Shown here: piece after piece, positions 1-6,153 of the stretch
How positions within the stretch are numbered: the first letter of the stretch is position 1
How the letters are laid out: each line of letters starts with the position of its first letter
Assembly (NCBI GenBank): GCA_051879315.1
Contig: JBJELW010000004.1
Span: forward strand, 1-12,145
Source: Roseburia_C sp051879315
Lineage (GTDB): Bacteria; Bacillota; Clostridia; Lachnospirales; Lachnospiraceae
Reading direction: 5' to 3'
Length of the DNA stretch: 12,145 bases
Made by a program: the position numbers and the translations under genes
Notes under the pieces: generated by a model
The model's database searches: none
What the model saw: the letters and a program-made list of their open reading frames with translations, nothing else
Told to the model about the DNA's origin: nothing

Positions 1-112
1 TCCCCGTAAAATTAAGCTGCACCTCAGGGAATCTCCTATAACCAAAATTTGCCCCAACAATTCCCAGCCCAACGCCCCGACAATCCCAATTTATAGTTCC
101 CTACCCCCCAAT
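1..112. other. Window edge, C-rich non-coding tail
   Basis: I see no gene with a start codon here. The stretch lies downstream of the small membrane protein gene ending at 113. It holds seven C-runs of three or more on the plus strand between 52 and 109, which are G-runs in the minus-strand transcript, and two related blocks (51-66 and 73-88) resembling GCCCCRACAATYCC. No hairpin followed by a T-run is visible, so no terminator is called for the upstream gene. Confidence 0.5.
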
Positions 113-436
113 TTATGAATATAACTCCAAAATCTTTTTGTATTTCCGATAAACAAGATAAATACCAACTGTACAGTCAAAGCAAACCATAAGCACTCCT
201 ATGACAGGCACAAGAAGAAACATAATTCCTGTAATAAAAAATGCGAGTGCGCAGTTTTTGTACAACATAGCCATCTCCCGGTTATAATCGCAAACATTTT
301 TTACTTTTGACTTTAATGTGGTATCCCCGCTCCAAAAATTAATGGGCTCATCACTATCTTTGTTGTAGACAGAAATAATCAGAAACGGAAAAGCGCACAT
401 GATACAACTCACTAATCCAACGATTCTTCCAAACAT
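113..436 (-). CDS. Small membrane protein, unknown function
   Basis: The product has 107 residues. There are two hydrophobic segments, about residues 3-22 and 62-90, separated by a polar stretch with an FWSGD motif and a conserved-looking YNRE motif. The layout resembles short Firmicute membrane proteins in which a 'FWSG...YN' core precedes a helix, but I cannot name a family with certainty. The start is ATG at 436, because AGGAGG stands eight bases upstream; a GTG three codons earlier directly abuts that Shine-Dalgarno and is unlikely. The gene lies 114 bases downstream of the SdpI-family gene on the same strand, so it may be the last member of the PadR-led unit. A 13-bp palindrome at 486-498 in the gap leaves room for a promoter of its own. 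Confidence 0.75.
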   Translation of the reverse strand: MFGRIVGLVSCIMCAFPFLIISVYNKDSDEPINFWSGDTTLKSKVKNVCDYNREMAMLYKNCALAFFITGIMFLLVPVIGVLMVCFDCTVGIYLVYRKYKKILELYS

Positions 437-550
437 AAGATGCACCTCCTCCGCCTTTCATATGCCGCATTTGCGCATTTTATAGAAATCAGTGATTTTC
501 ACTTGTTTAAAGCTAACATTTGGGATGACAGAGCAACCTGAATATTTCAA

Positions 551-931
551 TTATCGTCTTCGATTTCCCGCTTCGTCAAAATTCTCCTTCAATGCCTTTT
601 CCACAAAATAAACGGGAAGGATCAGCACCACCAGTTGAACCGTCATGATAAGCAGTGTCATGACTCCGATCACGCCATCGGAACTATGGATGAAGGGCAG
701 CTGGATAACTATGGTTGGAATCAGCAAAATGATTCCTGCCTTCATCCAGATTTGTCCGCAATAGTCATGGGCAAACTTCCAGGTGTCCATATTTTTCATG
801 GAACGGGTTGTGCGGTATCCGTACACACCATTTATCTTCTTTGGTGTGTGCTTATACATCAGATATCCGCTGATTATCATGAGAAGCGGAATCAGTAGAT
901 TGCAAAGAAACATAGAAATCCAAAACCACAT
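551..931 (-). CDS. SdpI/YhfL-family integral membrane protein
   Basis: The product has 126 residues and three or four hydrophobic segments (about 4-24, 63-83 and 88-110). The central motif NGVYGYRTTRSMKN followed by DTW is the signature of the SdpI family. SdpI of Bacillus subtilis gives immunity to the cannibalism toxin SdpC and sequesters its repressor; many homologues have unknown roles, so immunity is only a possibility here. The start is ATG at 931, with GGGAGG about seven bases upstream. An upstream in-frame start at 958 would run through the repeat element at 952-1026 and is rejected. The gene lies 95 bases below the DUF1700-type gene, so cotranscription with the PadR unit is likely. 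Confidence 0.85.
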   Translation of the reverse strand: MWFWISMFLCNLLIPLLMIISGYLMYKHTPKKINGVYGYRTTRSMKNMDTWKFAHDYCGQIWMKAGIILLIPTIVIQLPFIHSSDGVIGVMTLLIMTVQLVVLILPVYFVEKALKENFDEAGNRRR

Positions 932-951
932 TATTATTCCCTCCCTTGCTC

Positions 952-1026
952 TTGGCATGAGGTGTCACCGCAGGTGACAAACATGCCCCCCAAAGTCGCT
1001 CCGCACTGCTTTAGAGACAACACCTG
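952..1026 (-). repeat. Leader repeat, copy A (degenerate)
   Basis: This is the most diverged of four related elements. It keeps the perfect hairpin GTCACC-GCA-GGTGAC (964-978, plus-strand letters) and a version of the second arm with CCCCCCAAAG, but the matching arm is reduced to CTTTA. The terminal TTGACACGAGG of the other copies reads TTGGCATGAGG. It lies between the DUF1700-type gene, whose stop it abuts, and the ribosome binding site of the SdpI-family gene. It ends 20 bases before that start codon, so it would be intercistronic if the genes are cotranscribed. Confidence 0.75.
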
Positions 1027-1674
1027 CTACCTGAAATACAGCCCTGCTATCTTCATATTTTCATCAAATGTAATCGTATACACCACGCTTACATTTTCAT
1101 ACGAAGCATTGACCTGGCACACTGCAAAGTGTCGATTCATCTGAGTGATCTCCGCCATGTAGATATTTCCAATGGACGTCCGGGTTCCCCAGTTTTCACT
1201 GATTTGGCTTTTCGCGTTTTCCATAGTATATACATTAAAAGTCGATTCCATCTCATGGGTTCCCATGCTTTGCAGGGTGTCATAGTCCCCCTGGTCCAGC
1301 AGATCAATGGTACGAAGCAGTGTACTTTCAACCTCATCCTGAGTAAACACCTGGCTGTCCTTGATATCATTCTGCTTAGGCAAAGCCCAAACAAGTAAAG
1401 CCCCAAGAATCACCAAAGCTAAAATAATGGTAATCACAATTTTCAGGATTTTCTGTACTTTGTATCGTTTCTTTTCCTCTGCTGAAATTGATTCATTAAA
1501 ACTGTCTGCGATTTCCTGAACGTTTCCCATTTCAGCCATAATTTCCGTGAGGCTTTCTCCTGCCTGACTCCTGTCCTCCATCTCCGCCAGAAGTTGTTTT
1601 TTGATATCCTTTTTCTTTTTGGAACTGCATGCAATCTTTTTTACAATTTGCTTTACATATTTTTCAGCCGTCAT
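1027..1674 (-). CDS. DUF1700/HAAS-type membrane protein, PadR partner
   Basis: The product has 215 residues. Residues 1-62 form a charged helical domain of the DUF1700 (HAAS) type, with a KKKKDIKKQLLAEMED segment and an EMGNVQEIADSF segment. One transmembrane helix follows at about 76-98. Residues 105-215 are probably outside the membrane and resemble a DUF3887-like fold, with a conserved-looking run toward the C terminus (VSVVYTITFDENMKIAGLYF). Such proteins are regularly encoded next to PadR regulators and may act as their membrane partners. The chosen ATG at 1674 has GGAGG nine bases upstream; an in-frame ATG at 1683 would abut the same site. The reading frame overlaps the padR gene by about 11 bases, which implies translational coupling. 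Confidence 0.85.
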   Translation of the reverse strand: MTAEKYVKQIVKKIACSSKKKKDIKKQLLAEMEDRSQAGESLTEIMAEMGNVQEIADSFNESISAEEKKRYKVQKILKIVITIILALVILGALLVWALPKQNDIKDSQVFTQDEVESTLLRTIDLLDQGDYDTLQSMGTHEMESTFNVYTMENAKSQISENWGTRTSIGNIYMAEITQMNRHFAVCQVNASYENVSVVYTITFDENMKIAGLYFR

Positions 1675-2014
1675 CTGTCTCATCCTCCATCACCCGATTC
1701 ACACCGCCGGAAATCCGTTTCCACATATTCCGGATCTGTACCAGAGCTGTTCTGCCCTCCTCCGTAATCCGATAATATTTCCGGGGAACCTGTTTCCCTT
1801 CTGTCTCGCTCCATTCACTTACCACCAGACCTTCATCCTCCAGACGATACAGCACCGGATATAGTGTACCGTCTTTTAAGGAAAAAATCCCTCCGCTTTT
1901 CTCCTTGATTTCCTGAATAATCTGGTATCCATATTTCGGTTCTGTTACCAGCATTTTTAATACCAGCATCTCCAGAACACCTTTTTTCATCTGCTTCTCG
2001 TATTTATCATTCAT
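1664..2014 (-). CDS. PadR-family transcriptional regulator
   Basis: The product has 116 residues, a short subfamily-2 type PadR length. The winged helix-turn-helix occupies about residues 9-90, with the family hallmarks YGYQI (28-32), GTLYPVLYRLEDEGL (49-63) and KYYRITEEG. A short C-terminal helix would dimerise. PadR proteins are usually repressors, often of their own operon, that respond to small ligands or to a membrane partner. The start at 2014 is preceded by GAGG eight bases upstream; an earlier in-frame start at 2038 would lie at the edge of the repeat element and lacks a ribosome site. The gene leads an operon with the overlapping DUF1700-type gene, and its promoter carries a palindrome over the -10 (2141-2157), consistent with autorepression. 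Confidence 0.93.
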   Translation of the reverse strand: MNDKYEKQMKKGVLEMLVLKMLVTEPKYGYQIIQEIKEKSGGIFSLKDGTLYPVLYRLEDEGLVVSEWSETEGKQVPRKYYRITEEGRTALVQIRNMWKRISGGVNRVMEDETDDG

Positions 2015-2031
2015 ATACACAACCTCGTATA

Positions 2032-2139
2032 TTGACACGAGGTGTCACCGCAGGTGACGGATACGCCCCCAAAGGTCGCTTCGCGCTGCTTTGGGGGCAA
2101 AACCTTGTGTCGGTTTTCATATTTGACTTGACACTATCA
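2032..2139 (-). repeat. Leader repeat, copy B (complete)
   Basis: This is the longest copy. Plus-strand parts in order: TTGACACGAGG (2032-2042), hairpin GTCACC/GGTGAC (2044-2058, triloop), hairpin GCCCCCAAAG/CTTTGGGGGC (2065-2098, 14-base loop), then CCTTGTGTC (2103-2111), which pairs with GACACGAGG apart from one mismatch. A further GTGTC/GACAC pair spans 2107-2134. It lies between the padR promoter and the padR ribosome site and ends 17 bases before the start codon, so it should be transcribed as the padR leader. Bases 2112-2139 match copy C exactly. Confidence 0.88.
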
Positions 2140-2140
2140 C

Positions 2141-2157
2141 ACTTTGTAATACAAAGT
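2141..2157. promoter_or_regulatory. Palindromic operator, probably for PadR
   Basis: ACTTTGTAATACAAAGT is a perfect 8-1-8 inverted repeat. It overlaps the -10 box and the expected transcription start of the padR promoter, so a bound dimer would block initiation. PadR proteins bind A/T-rich dyads in their own promoters, and this is the only such dyad near the gene. Assignment to this PadR is inferred from position. Confidence 0.75.
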
Positions 2158-2183
2158 ATATCGTCATACATAAACATTGTCAA
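2155..2183 (-). promoter_or_regulatory. Promoter of the padR operon
   Basis: On the minus strand TTGACA (2178-2183) and TATACT (2155-2160) are separated by exactly 17 bases, a near-consensus sigma-A promoter. Transcription would begin near 2148, giving a leader of about 135 bases that contains repeat copy B. The promoter lies immediately downstream of the nitroreductase terminator, so the padR unit is insulated from the genes to its right. Confidence 0.85.
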
Positions 2184-2191
2184 TATTTTCT

Positions 2192-2228
2192 AACAAAAAA
2201 CACCGGGAGCTTCATTTAACCCGGTGTC
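2192..2228 (-). terminator. Intrinsic terminator after the nitroreductase gene
   Basis: In minus-strand sense ACACCGGG and CCCGGTGT form an 8-bp GC-rich stem with a 12-base loop, followed directly by a T-run. It lies about 70 bases after the nitroreductase stop and just before the padR promoter, closing the dehydrogenase-nitroreductase unit. Confidence 0.9.
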
Positions 2229-2298
2229 TTCCATTCCAAACAAAATCAATATTTAGAACTTGATTCTTCGTTACGATTCAATCTATTGATTTCTTATT

Positions 2299-2826
2299 TC
2301 ATTTCACATAATAAACATAGTTCTCTTTTCGCGGGGCTGCCTCCTTTAATGGTGCGGCAGCATATCCAAGGGCACAATGACCGATCCCCTCATAATCTCC
2401 CTCAATGCCAAGATCTGATAAAATTTTCTTCCCAAATTCCGATTCAAACTCTTCCTTGGCTCTGTGAATCCATATGCTGTTCACACCCAGACTTTCTGCT
2501 GCATTCATCAGATTTCCCATCACAAGTGAACCGTCATACTGATACGTTCTTACGGTCTTATCAGCCAAAACTACAAGGATGACCGGAGCGCCGTAAAAGG
2601 GATCAAAGCCTTCATCCCAGCCACCTATTTTGCGATTCTCTTCTGCAATCTTGTCACGCAATTCTTTATTTGTCACCGCAATAATGATGGGGGACTGCTT
2701 TCCCATACCTGTGGCAGCATATGTACCGGCCTTGACAATCGCATTGATTTTTTCATCTTCCACCATATCCGGCTTGAAATTCCTGCAACTTCTTCGTGTC
2801 TCCAAAACCTTTAATGTCTCATTCAT
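2299..2826 (-). CDS. Nitroreductase-family flavoprotein
   Basis: The product has 175 residues, the usual length of small FMN-dependent nitroreductases. The N terminus has the FMN-phosphate binding pattern RRSCRNF (11-17), followed by a helical segment ending in ATGMGKQSP, where this family contacts flavin and substrate. The GAPVILVVLADK strand and the C-terminal GHCALGY segment fit the fold. Members transfer two electrons from NAD(P)H to nitro, quinone or other oxidised substrates; the physiological substrate cannot be told from sequence. The ATG at 2826 has AAGGAG about eight bases upstream. The gene follows the alcohol dehydrogenase gene by 124 bases, which contain repeat copy C, and is followed by a strong terminator, so the two probably form one unit. 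Confidence 0.92.
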   Translation of the reverse strand: MNETLKVLETRRSCRNFKPDMVEDEKINAIVKAGTYAATGMGKQSPIIIAVTNKELRDKIAEENRKIGGWDEGFDPFYGAPVILVVLADKTVRTYQYDGSLVMGNLMNAAESLGVNSIWIHRAKEEFESEFGKKILSDLGIEGDYEGIGHCALGYAAAPLKEAAPRKENYVYYVK

Positions 2827-2844
2827 TATTTCGCTCTCCTTAAT

Positions 2845-2913
2845 TTGACACGAGGTGTCACCGCAGGTGACGGAGCCCTTGTGTCGGTTTTCATATTTGA
2901 CTTGACACTATCA
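2845..2913 (-). repeat. Leader repeat, copy C (short form)
   Basis: This copy has TTGACACGAGG, the GTCACC/GGTGAC hairpin, and the closing CTTGTGTC arm with its 28-base tail identical to copy B. It lacks the GCCCCCAAAG hairpin and is 39 bases shorter as a result. It lies between the dehydrogenase stop and the nitroreductase ribosome site, ending 18 bases before the start codon. No convincing promoter separates it from the gene to its right. Confidence 0.85.
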
Positions 2914-2950
2914 GAACCTTAATCTTTCATCTACAATAGAAAAATCCTTA

Positions 2951-3961
2951 CTAAAACTTTATGGTCACATTCAGTGCCTTATCCGCATCAGCCGCGGTGC
3001 GAATGGCCTCGTCAATCTGCTCCAACGGGAATTCATGGGTGATGACAGATTCCAGGTTCCACTTTCCTGAAGCCATAATATTCATCACATCCGCAACATC
3101 CTCCGGCATATATCCTCCGGAACCGATCAGACTCTTTTGTGAATAGGTCATGTGAAGCAGATCCAGCTGTCTGATGGAATTATTTACCGCCACAGCAACA
3201 AAACGGCTCCCGATTTTTCCATGTTCCATAAACAGCTCCAGAATGGACTCCGCTCCGGCGGCATCGATGAAACAATCAATGTCTGCCGTAGGTCCCTTTA
3301 AGGAAGGTGCCGGGCCAAAGTATTTCATTGCCTCTTCCCTGAAGTTCTGGTCATTCATGTTGCAGACAGCAAAGCCCAAATTTTTCGCAATGTTCAGTCG
3401 GAAATCCGCCACATCGCAAATCATGACTTTTGATACGCCAAAATATTTCAGCGCTACTGCCGCTGCAATGCCAATGGTTCCACATCCGAACACCACAGCA
3501 TGTTCTCCCGGTTTAGGCTGTCCCCGTCTGGCCGCTCTACAGCCCACCGTAAAGGGCTCAATCAGACAGGCCAAACGATCTGAAATTTTCTCATCCACCG
3601 AATACAGAGAATGATTCTTCTTTGCCTCCGGAATCAGTATGTACTCAGAAAATCCTCCGATGGTTCCCGCACGCTTGGTGTCATTTTTTGCATACAAGGG
3701 ATAGGGATACACCCGTTCTCCCACCTGAAATTCCGTCACATTCTTTCCTACTGCCACAACCCGGGAAATAGTTTCATGGCCGAATTCCCCTCCCACTGTG
3801 ATCTTATGTCCCGTGTTGGGTCCGTGGGTGAATACCGCCACATCCGTTCCGCAAATGCTGGAATATATATTTTGAATCACCACATCGTCATCTCCACATT
3901 CCGGCATGGGCAGTTCCCGCACATCCACGCTTTCTTTTCCCATGTAAATTGCTGCCTTCAT
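2951..3961 (-). CDS. Zinc-type medium-chain alcohol dehydrogenase
   Basis: The product has 336 residues. The N-terminal GroES-like catalytic domain shows the zinc ligand positions C37 (SICGTD), H62-E63 (GEFGHE) and E135 (LIEPF). The Rossmann domain has the nucleotide loop GCGTIG at 159-164. The family oxidises alcohols or polyols, or reduces carbonyls, with NAD(P); the relatives that come to mind are sorbitol- or threonine-dehydrogenase-like, and substrate is not predictable. No four-cysteine structural zinc lobe is visible around residues 85-105, where a short loop with NDTKRAG stands instead. The start at 3961 has AGGAGG just upstream. An upstream in-frame start at 4072 would add 37 residues translated from repeat copy D and is rejected. 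It appears to lead a unit with the nitroreductase. Confidence 0.93.
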   Translation of the reverse strand: MKAAIYMGKESVDVRELPMPECGDDDVVIQNIYSSICGTDVAVFTHGPNTGHKITVGGEFGHETISRVVAVGKNVTEFQVGERVYPYPLYAKNDTKRAGTIGGFSEYILIPEAKKNHSLYSVDEKISDRLACLIEPFTVGCRAARRGQPKPGEHAVVFGCGTIGIAAAVALKYFGVSKVMICDVADFRLNIAKNLGFAVCNMNDQNFREEAMKYFGPAPSLKGPTADIDCFIDAAGAESILELFMEHGKIGSRFVAVAVNNSIRQLDLLHMTYSQKSLIGSGGYMPEDVADVMNIMASGKWNLESVITHEFPLEQIDEAIRTAADADKALNVTIKF

Positions 3962-3982
3962 CTTTTTCCTCCTATTGGCTAT

Positions 3983-4047
3983 TTGACACGAGGTGTCACC
4001 GCAGGTGACATATACGCCCCCAAAGGTCGCTTCGCGCTGCTTTGGGA
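3983..4047 (-). repeat. Leader repeat, copy D
   Basis: The element starts with TTGACACGAGG, the GTCACC/GGTGAC hairpin and the CGCCCCCAAAGGTCGCTTCG arm as in copy B. The second stem is shortened to CCCAAAG/CTTTGGG, and the closing CCTTGTGTC arm with its tail is missing, replaced by AACAATATT. It lies between a good promoter (4072-4100) and the dehydrogenase ribosome site, ending 21 bases before the start codon. Confidence 0.85.
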
Positions 4048-4064
4048 ACAATATTATCCACCAA

Positions 4065-4154
4065 TCAGACAATCATAACATTCATTATGGTGGAATTCAA
4101 TGGCGACAGAGACGGTATCAGCATGAATAATTTTAATTCATGCGCGGTTGTCAT
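4065..4154 (-). CDS. Possible 29-residue small ORF
   Basis: A short frame begins at ATG 4154, with AGGGGG nine bases upstream, and ends at TGA 4065-4067. It would encode a 29-residue mostly hydrophobic peptide (MTTAHELKLFMLIPSLSPL at its start). It lies between the MFS gene and the dehydrogenase gene, and its last third overlaps the promoter proposed for the latter. A good ribosome site and a hydrophobic sequence are the only support. It may be a chance frame. Confidence 0.25.
   Translation of the reverse strand: MTTAHELKLFMLIPSLSPLNSTIMNVMIV
4072..4100 (-). promoter_or_regulatory. Promoter of the dehydrogenase-nitroreductase unit
   Basis: On the minus strand TTGAAT (4095-4100) and TATGAT (4072-4077) are separated by 17 bases. 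Transcription would start near 4065, upstream of repeat copy D, which places that copy in the 5' leader of the dehydrogenase message. The call rests on box similarity and position only. Confidence 0.6.
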
Positions 4155-4194
4155 CTTATGCATCCCCCTTCCCTGACATTGCCTAATTTTTTCT

Positions 4195-5601
4195 TCAGCG
4201 CGGCTTTTGCGCCGTGTCCTTCACTTTTCTGGTTGCAGATTTAATACACAACAGGGCTACAAGAATCATAATCACCGCAACACAGGTCATGGCTGCAAAG
4301 GAAACACGCATTCCGTGGAGGCTGGCATTTTCTCCGTAAGAATCCACAGATCTTGCTGCCACAGAACTCATGATTCCCACAAACAAAGCCGTTCCGATTG
4401 CCCCGGCAATGGTGCGCAGACAATTGATCAGGGTGGTGCCATCCGCTGTATCCTTTTCACTGATATTGCTGACTCCCCATGTGACAAAGGGCATCATCAG
4501 ACAGCCGATGGCCACATTCCGGACAATATTCAGCACTGCGACCAGAATCAAAGGTGTCCTCAGGGAGACAAAACACATTCCCACGGTACCAGCAAAGAGC
4601 GCCACAGAACCGACAATGGCAAGTTTTCTCATTCCCAGCTTATCAAAAATTTTTCCCGCAATAGGACTGATAAATGCCATGGCTAAAGACCCCGGCAACG
4701 TAACCAGTCCGGAAATCGTGGCGGAATATCCCATCAGATTCTGAACATACAGGGGAAGGATAATAGAACTTCCCATCATAATCAGATAGAGCAGCATACT
4801 ATTTACAACGGATAATGTAAAATCAAAATATTTAAAGGTCCTCAACTCCAGTAACGGTTGTTCAATATGCAGCTGACGATAAACAAAGACAATGCCACCG
4901 ATGATGCCAACCAGCAATGGAATCCATACGGTAGGCGACAAAATTCCGCTGCTGATATTTCCCAAGCCTAATGTAAGTCCGCCAAATGCCAGGGCACTAA
5001 ATAAAAATGAAGAAACATCGAATTTTTTAACGGATGTCTCCAATACATCTTCCATCACAAGCATTGCATAAATCAATGACACAAGCATGATGACAAGCGT
5101 GCATATAAAAATCATTCGCCAGCTGAAAAGATCCACCAGAATTCCAGCCAATGTAGGTGCTATAACGGGAGCCGCCCCAGCGGACAGGCCATACCAGCCC
5201 ATGATGGTTCCACGCTTTTCCACAGGATAAATGCTCAACAAAATCACCTGTCCCATAGCGGATGCAATGCCGTTGCTGCAGGCTTGAAAAATCCGGCCTA
5301 TCATTAAAACCGGAAAATTAGGCGCAAACACACTAATGCCTGTCCCCACTACAAAAATAACAATGGTCACTATGTATAATTTCTTTGTGGGAACCCGGGT
5401 GACCAGATAGGCCGTCAGCGGCATCATAACTGCCATTACCAGAGAATAGGCGCTGGTCAGCCACTGTCCGGTGGTGACGCTGATACGAAAATCAGCCACA
5501 ATGGGTGGCAATGCCGTAGTCAATGCCGTCTGCAACAAGGAAACGGCAACGCAGGTAATAATAATATTCACAAAAATAAGTGTTCGTTTTTTTTCTGTCA
5601 T
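4195..5601 (-). CDS. MFS drug exporter, DHA2 (14-helix) type
   Basis: The product has 468 residues with about 14 hydrophobic segments, matching the DHA2 (EmrB/QacA-like) branch of the major facilitator superfamily. Helix 1 carries the family-typical run ending in ALPPIVADF, and the following TTGQWLTSAYSLVMA is characteristic of DHA2 proteins. The segment near 143-170 (GAAPVIAPTLAGILVD then SWRMIF) corresponds to antiporter motif C. Such proteins use the proton gradient to expel lipophilic drugs or metabolites; the substrate is unknown. The ATG at 5601 has AAGGG about ten bases upstream. It lies 27 bases after the two-helix membrane protein and is probably the last gene of the two-component operon, suggesting its expression follows that signal system. 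No clear terminator follows it. Confidence 0.92.
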   Translation of the reverse strand: MTEKKRTLIFVNIIITCVAVSLLQTALTTALPPIVADFRISVTTGQWLTSAYSLVMAVMMPLTAYLVTRVPTKKLYIVTIVIFVVGTGISVFAPNFPVLMIGRIFQACSNGIASAMGQVILLSIYPVEKRGTIMGWYGLSAGAAPVIAPTLAGILVDLFSWRMIFICTLVIMLVSLIYAMLVMEDVLETSVKKFDVSSFLFSALAFGGLTLGLGNISSGILSPTVWIPLLVGIIGGIVFVYRQLHIEQPLLELRTFKYFDFTLSVVNSMLLYLIMMGSSIILPLYVQNLMGYSATISGLVTLPGSLAMAFISPIAGKIFDKLGMRKLAIVGSVALFAGTVGMCFVSLRTPLILVAVLNIVRNVAIGCLMMPFVTWGVSNISEKDTADGTTLINCLRTIAGAIGTALFVGIMSSVAARSVDSYGENASLHGMRVSFAAMTCVAVIMILVALLCIKSATRKVKDTAQKPR

Positions 5602-5628
5602 AAAAATAATCCCTTCTTCTATTTACAC

Positions 5629-6153
5629 TCACAATAAGGAATGTCCCTTTTCACAAACCTTGTAAATTTCTTCTAATTTTTCATCCATCAAAGGCTGTAT
5701 CTTTTTTGTCTGCTTTTTAACGATCTCACGATACACAAAATACGGAAGAATCCAGCCGGCAAATCCCGGAATGGCAAGCAGCACACACAGCCAGATAATC
5801 GGCGGCTCATGGGTAATGGCAAACGTGGACCCTGCCATAAAAACAGTTCCTATCATTCCTATGGTAATGGACCAGATCAGTGCTGCGGTCGTCTTTGCCT
5901 TCTCCAGTTTCTCCATATCATTGGCACAGGCTTCAAAATTTCTCTGCAGCCGCGTCAGCTCCATTTTATTAATGATTTTCCGGTCACGCTTCATCCGAAT
6001 GGTCACACGATGGGGGGTCCTGGCATCCGCCAGTTCCTCCTCGCCGATCCATCCGAAATTTTCGTAGCAGTCCAGATACATGGATGCCAGATTCTCTTCC
6101 ACGGTGACCTCTTTATATTCATATCCCACAAAGGACTTTTTTCCCTCATTCAT
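5629..6153 (-). CDS. Two-helix membrane protein with coiled coil, unknown
   Basis: The product has 174 residues from ATG 6153; a GTG one codon earlier is equally possible. A soluble N-terminal part has the pattern YEYKEV...YLDCYENFGW, then a charged, probably helical stretch (about 50-85, KRDRKIINKMELTRLQRNFE). Two hydrophobic segments follow (about 88-112 and 118-142) and a charged helical C-terminal tail. I do not recognise a named family. The gene starts one base inside the kinase stop codon (TGATG arrangement), so it is translationally coupled to the kinase, and precedes the MFS gene by 27 bases. Its place suggests a role in the output or sensing of the same system, but that is inference. 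Confidence 0.8.
   Translation of the reverse strand: MNEGKKSFVGYEYKEVTVEENLASMYLDCYENFGWIGEEELADARTPHRVTIRMKRDRKIINKMELTRLQRNFEACANDMEKLEKAKTTAALIWSITIGMIGTVFMAGSTFAITHEPPIIWLCVLLAIPGFAGWILPYFVYREIVKKQTKKIQPLMDEKLEEIYKVCEKGHSLL

Noticed and set aside
932..958. Upstream start for the SdpI-family gene at 958
   Set aside because: It begins inside repeat copy A, while ATG 931 has GGGAGG at proper spacing.
952..4047. CRISPR array
   Set aside because: The copies are hundreds of bases apart, separated by genes, of unequal length and contain no regular spacers.
952..4047. Classical MITE
   Set aside because: GACACGAGG and CCTTGTGTC could be terminal inverted repeats, but no target duplications are visible, copy D lacks one end, and position relative to start codons is fixed. 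Mobility is not excluded, only unproven.
3962..4072. N-terminal extension of the dehydrogenase frame to 4072
   Set aside because: It would translate repeat copy D, has no ribosome site, and the family start (MKAAIY) at 3961 has a perfect one.
4121..4143. Hairpin GCATGAAT/ATTCATGC as terminator for the MFS operon
   Set aside because: The stem is A/T-rich and no T-run follows in minus-strand sense.
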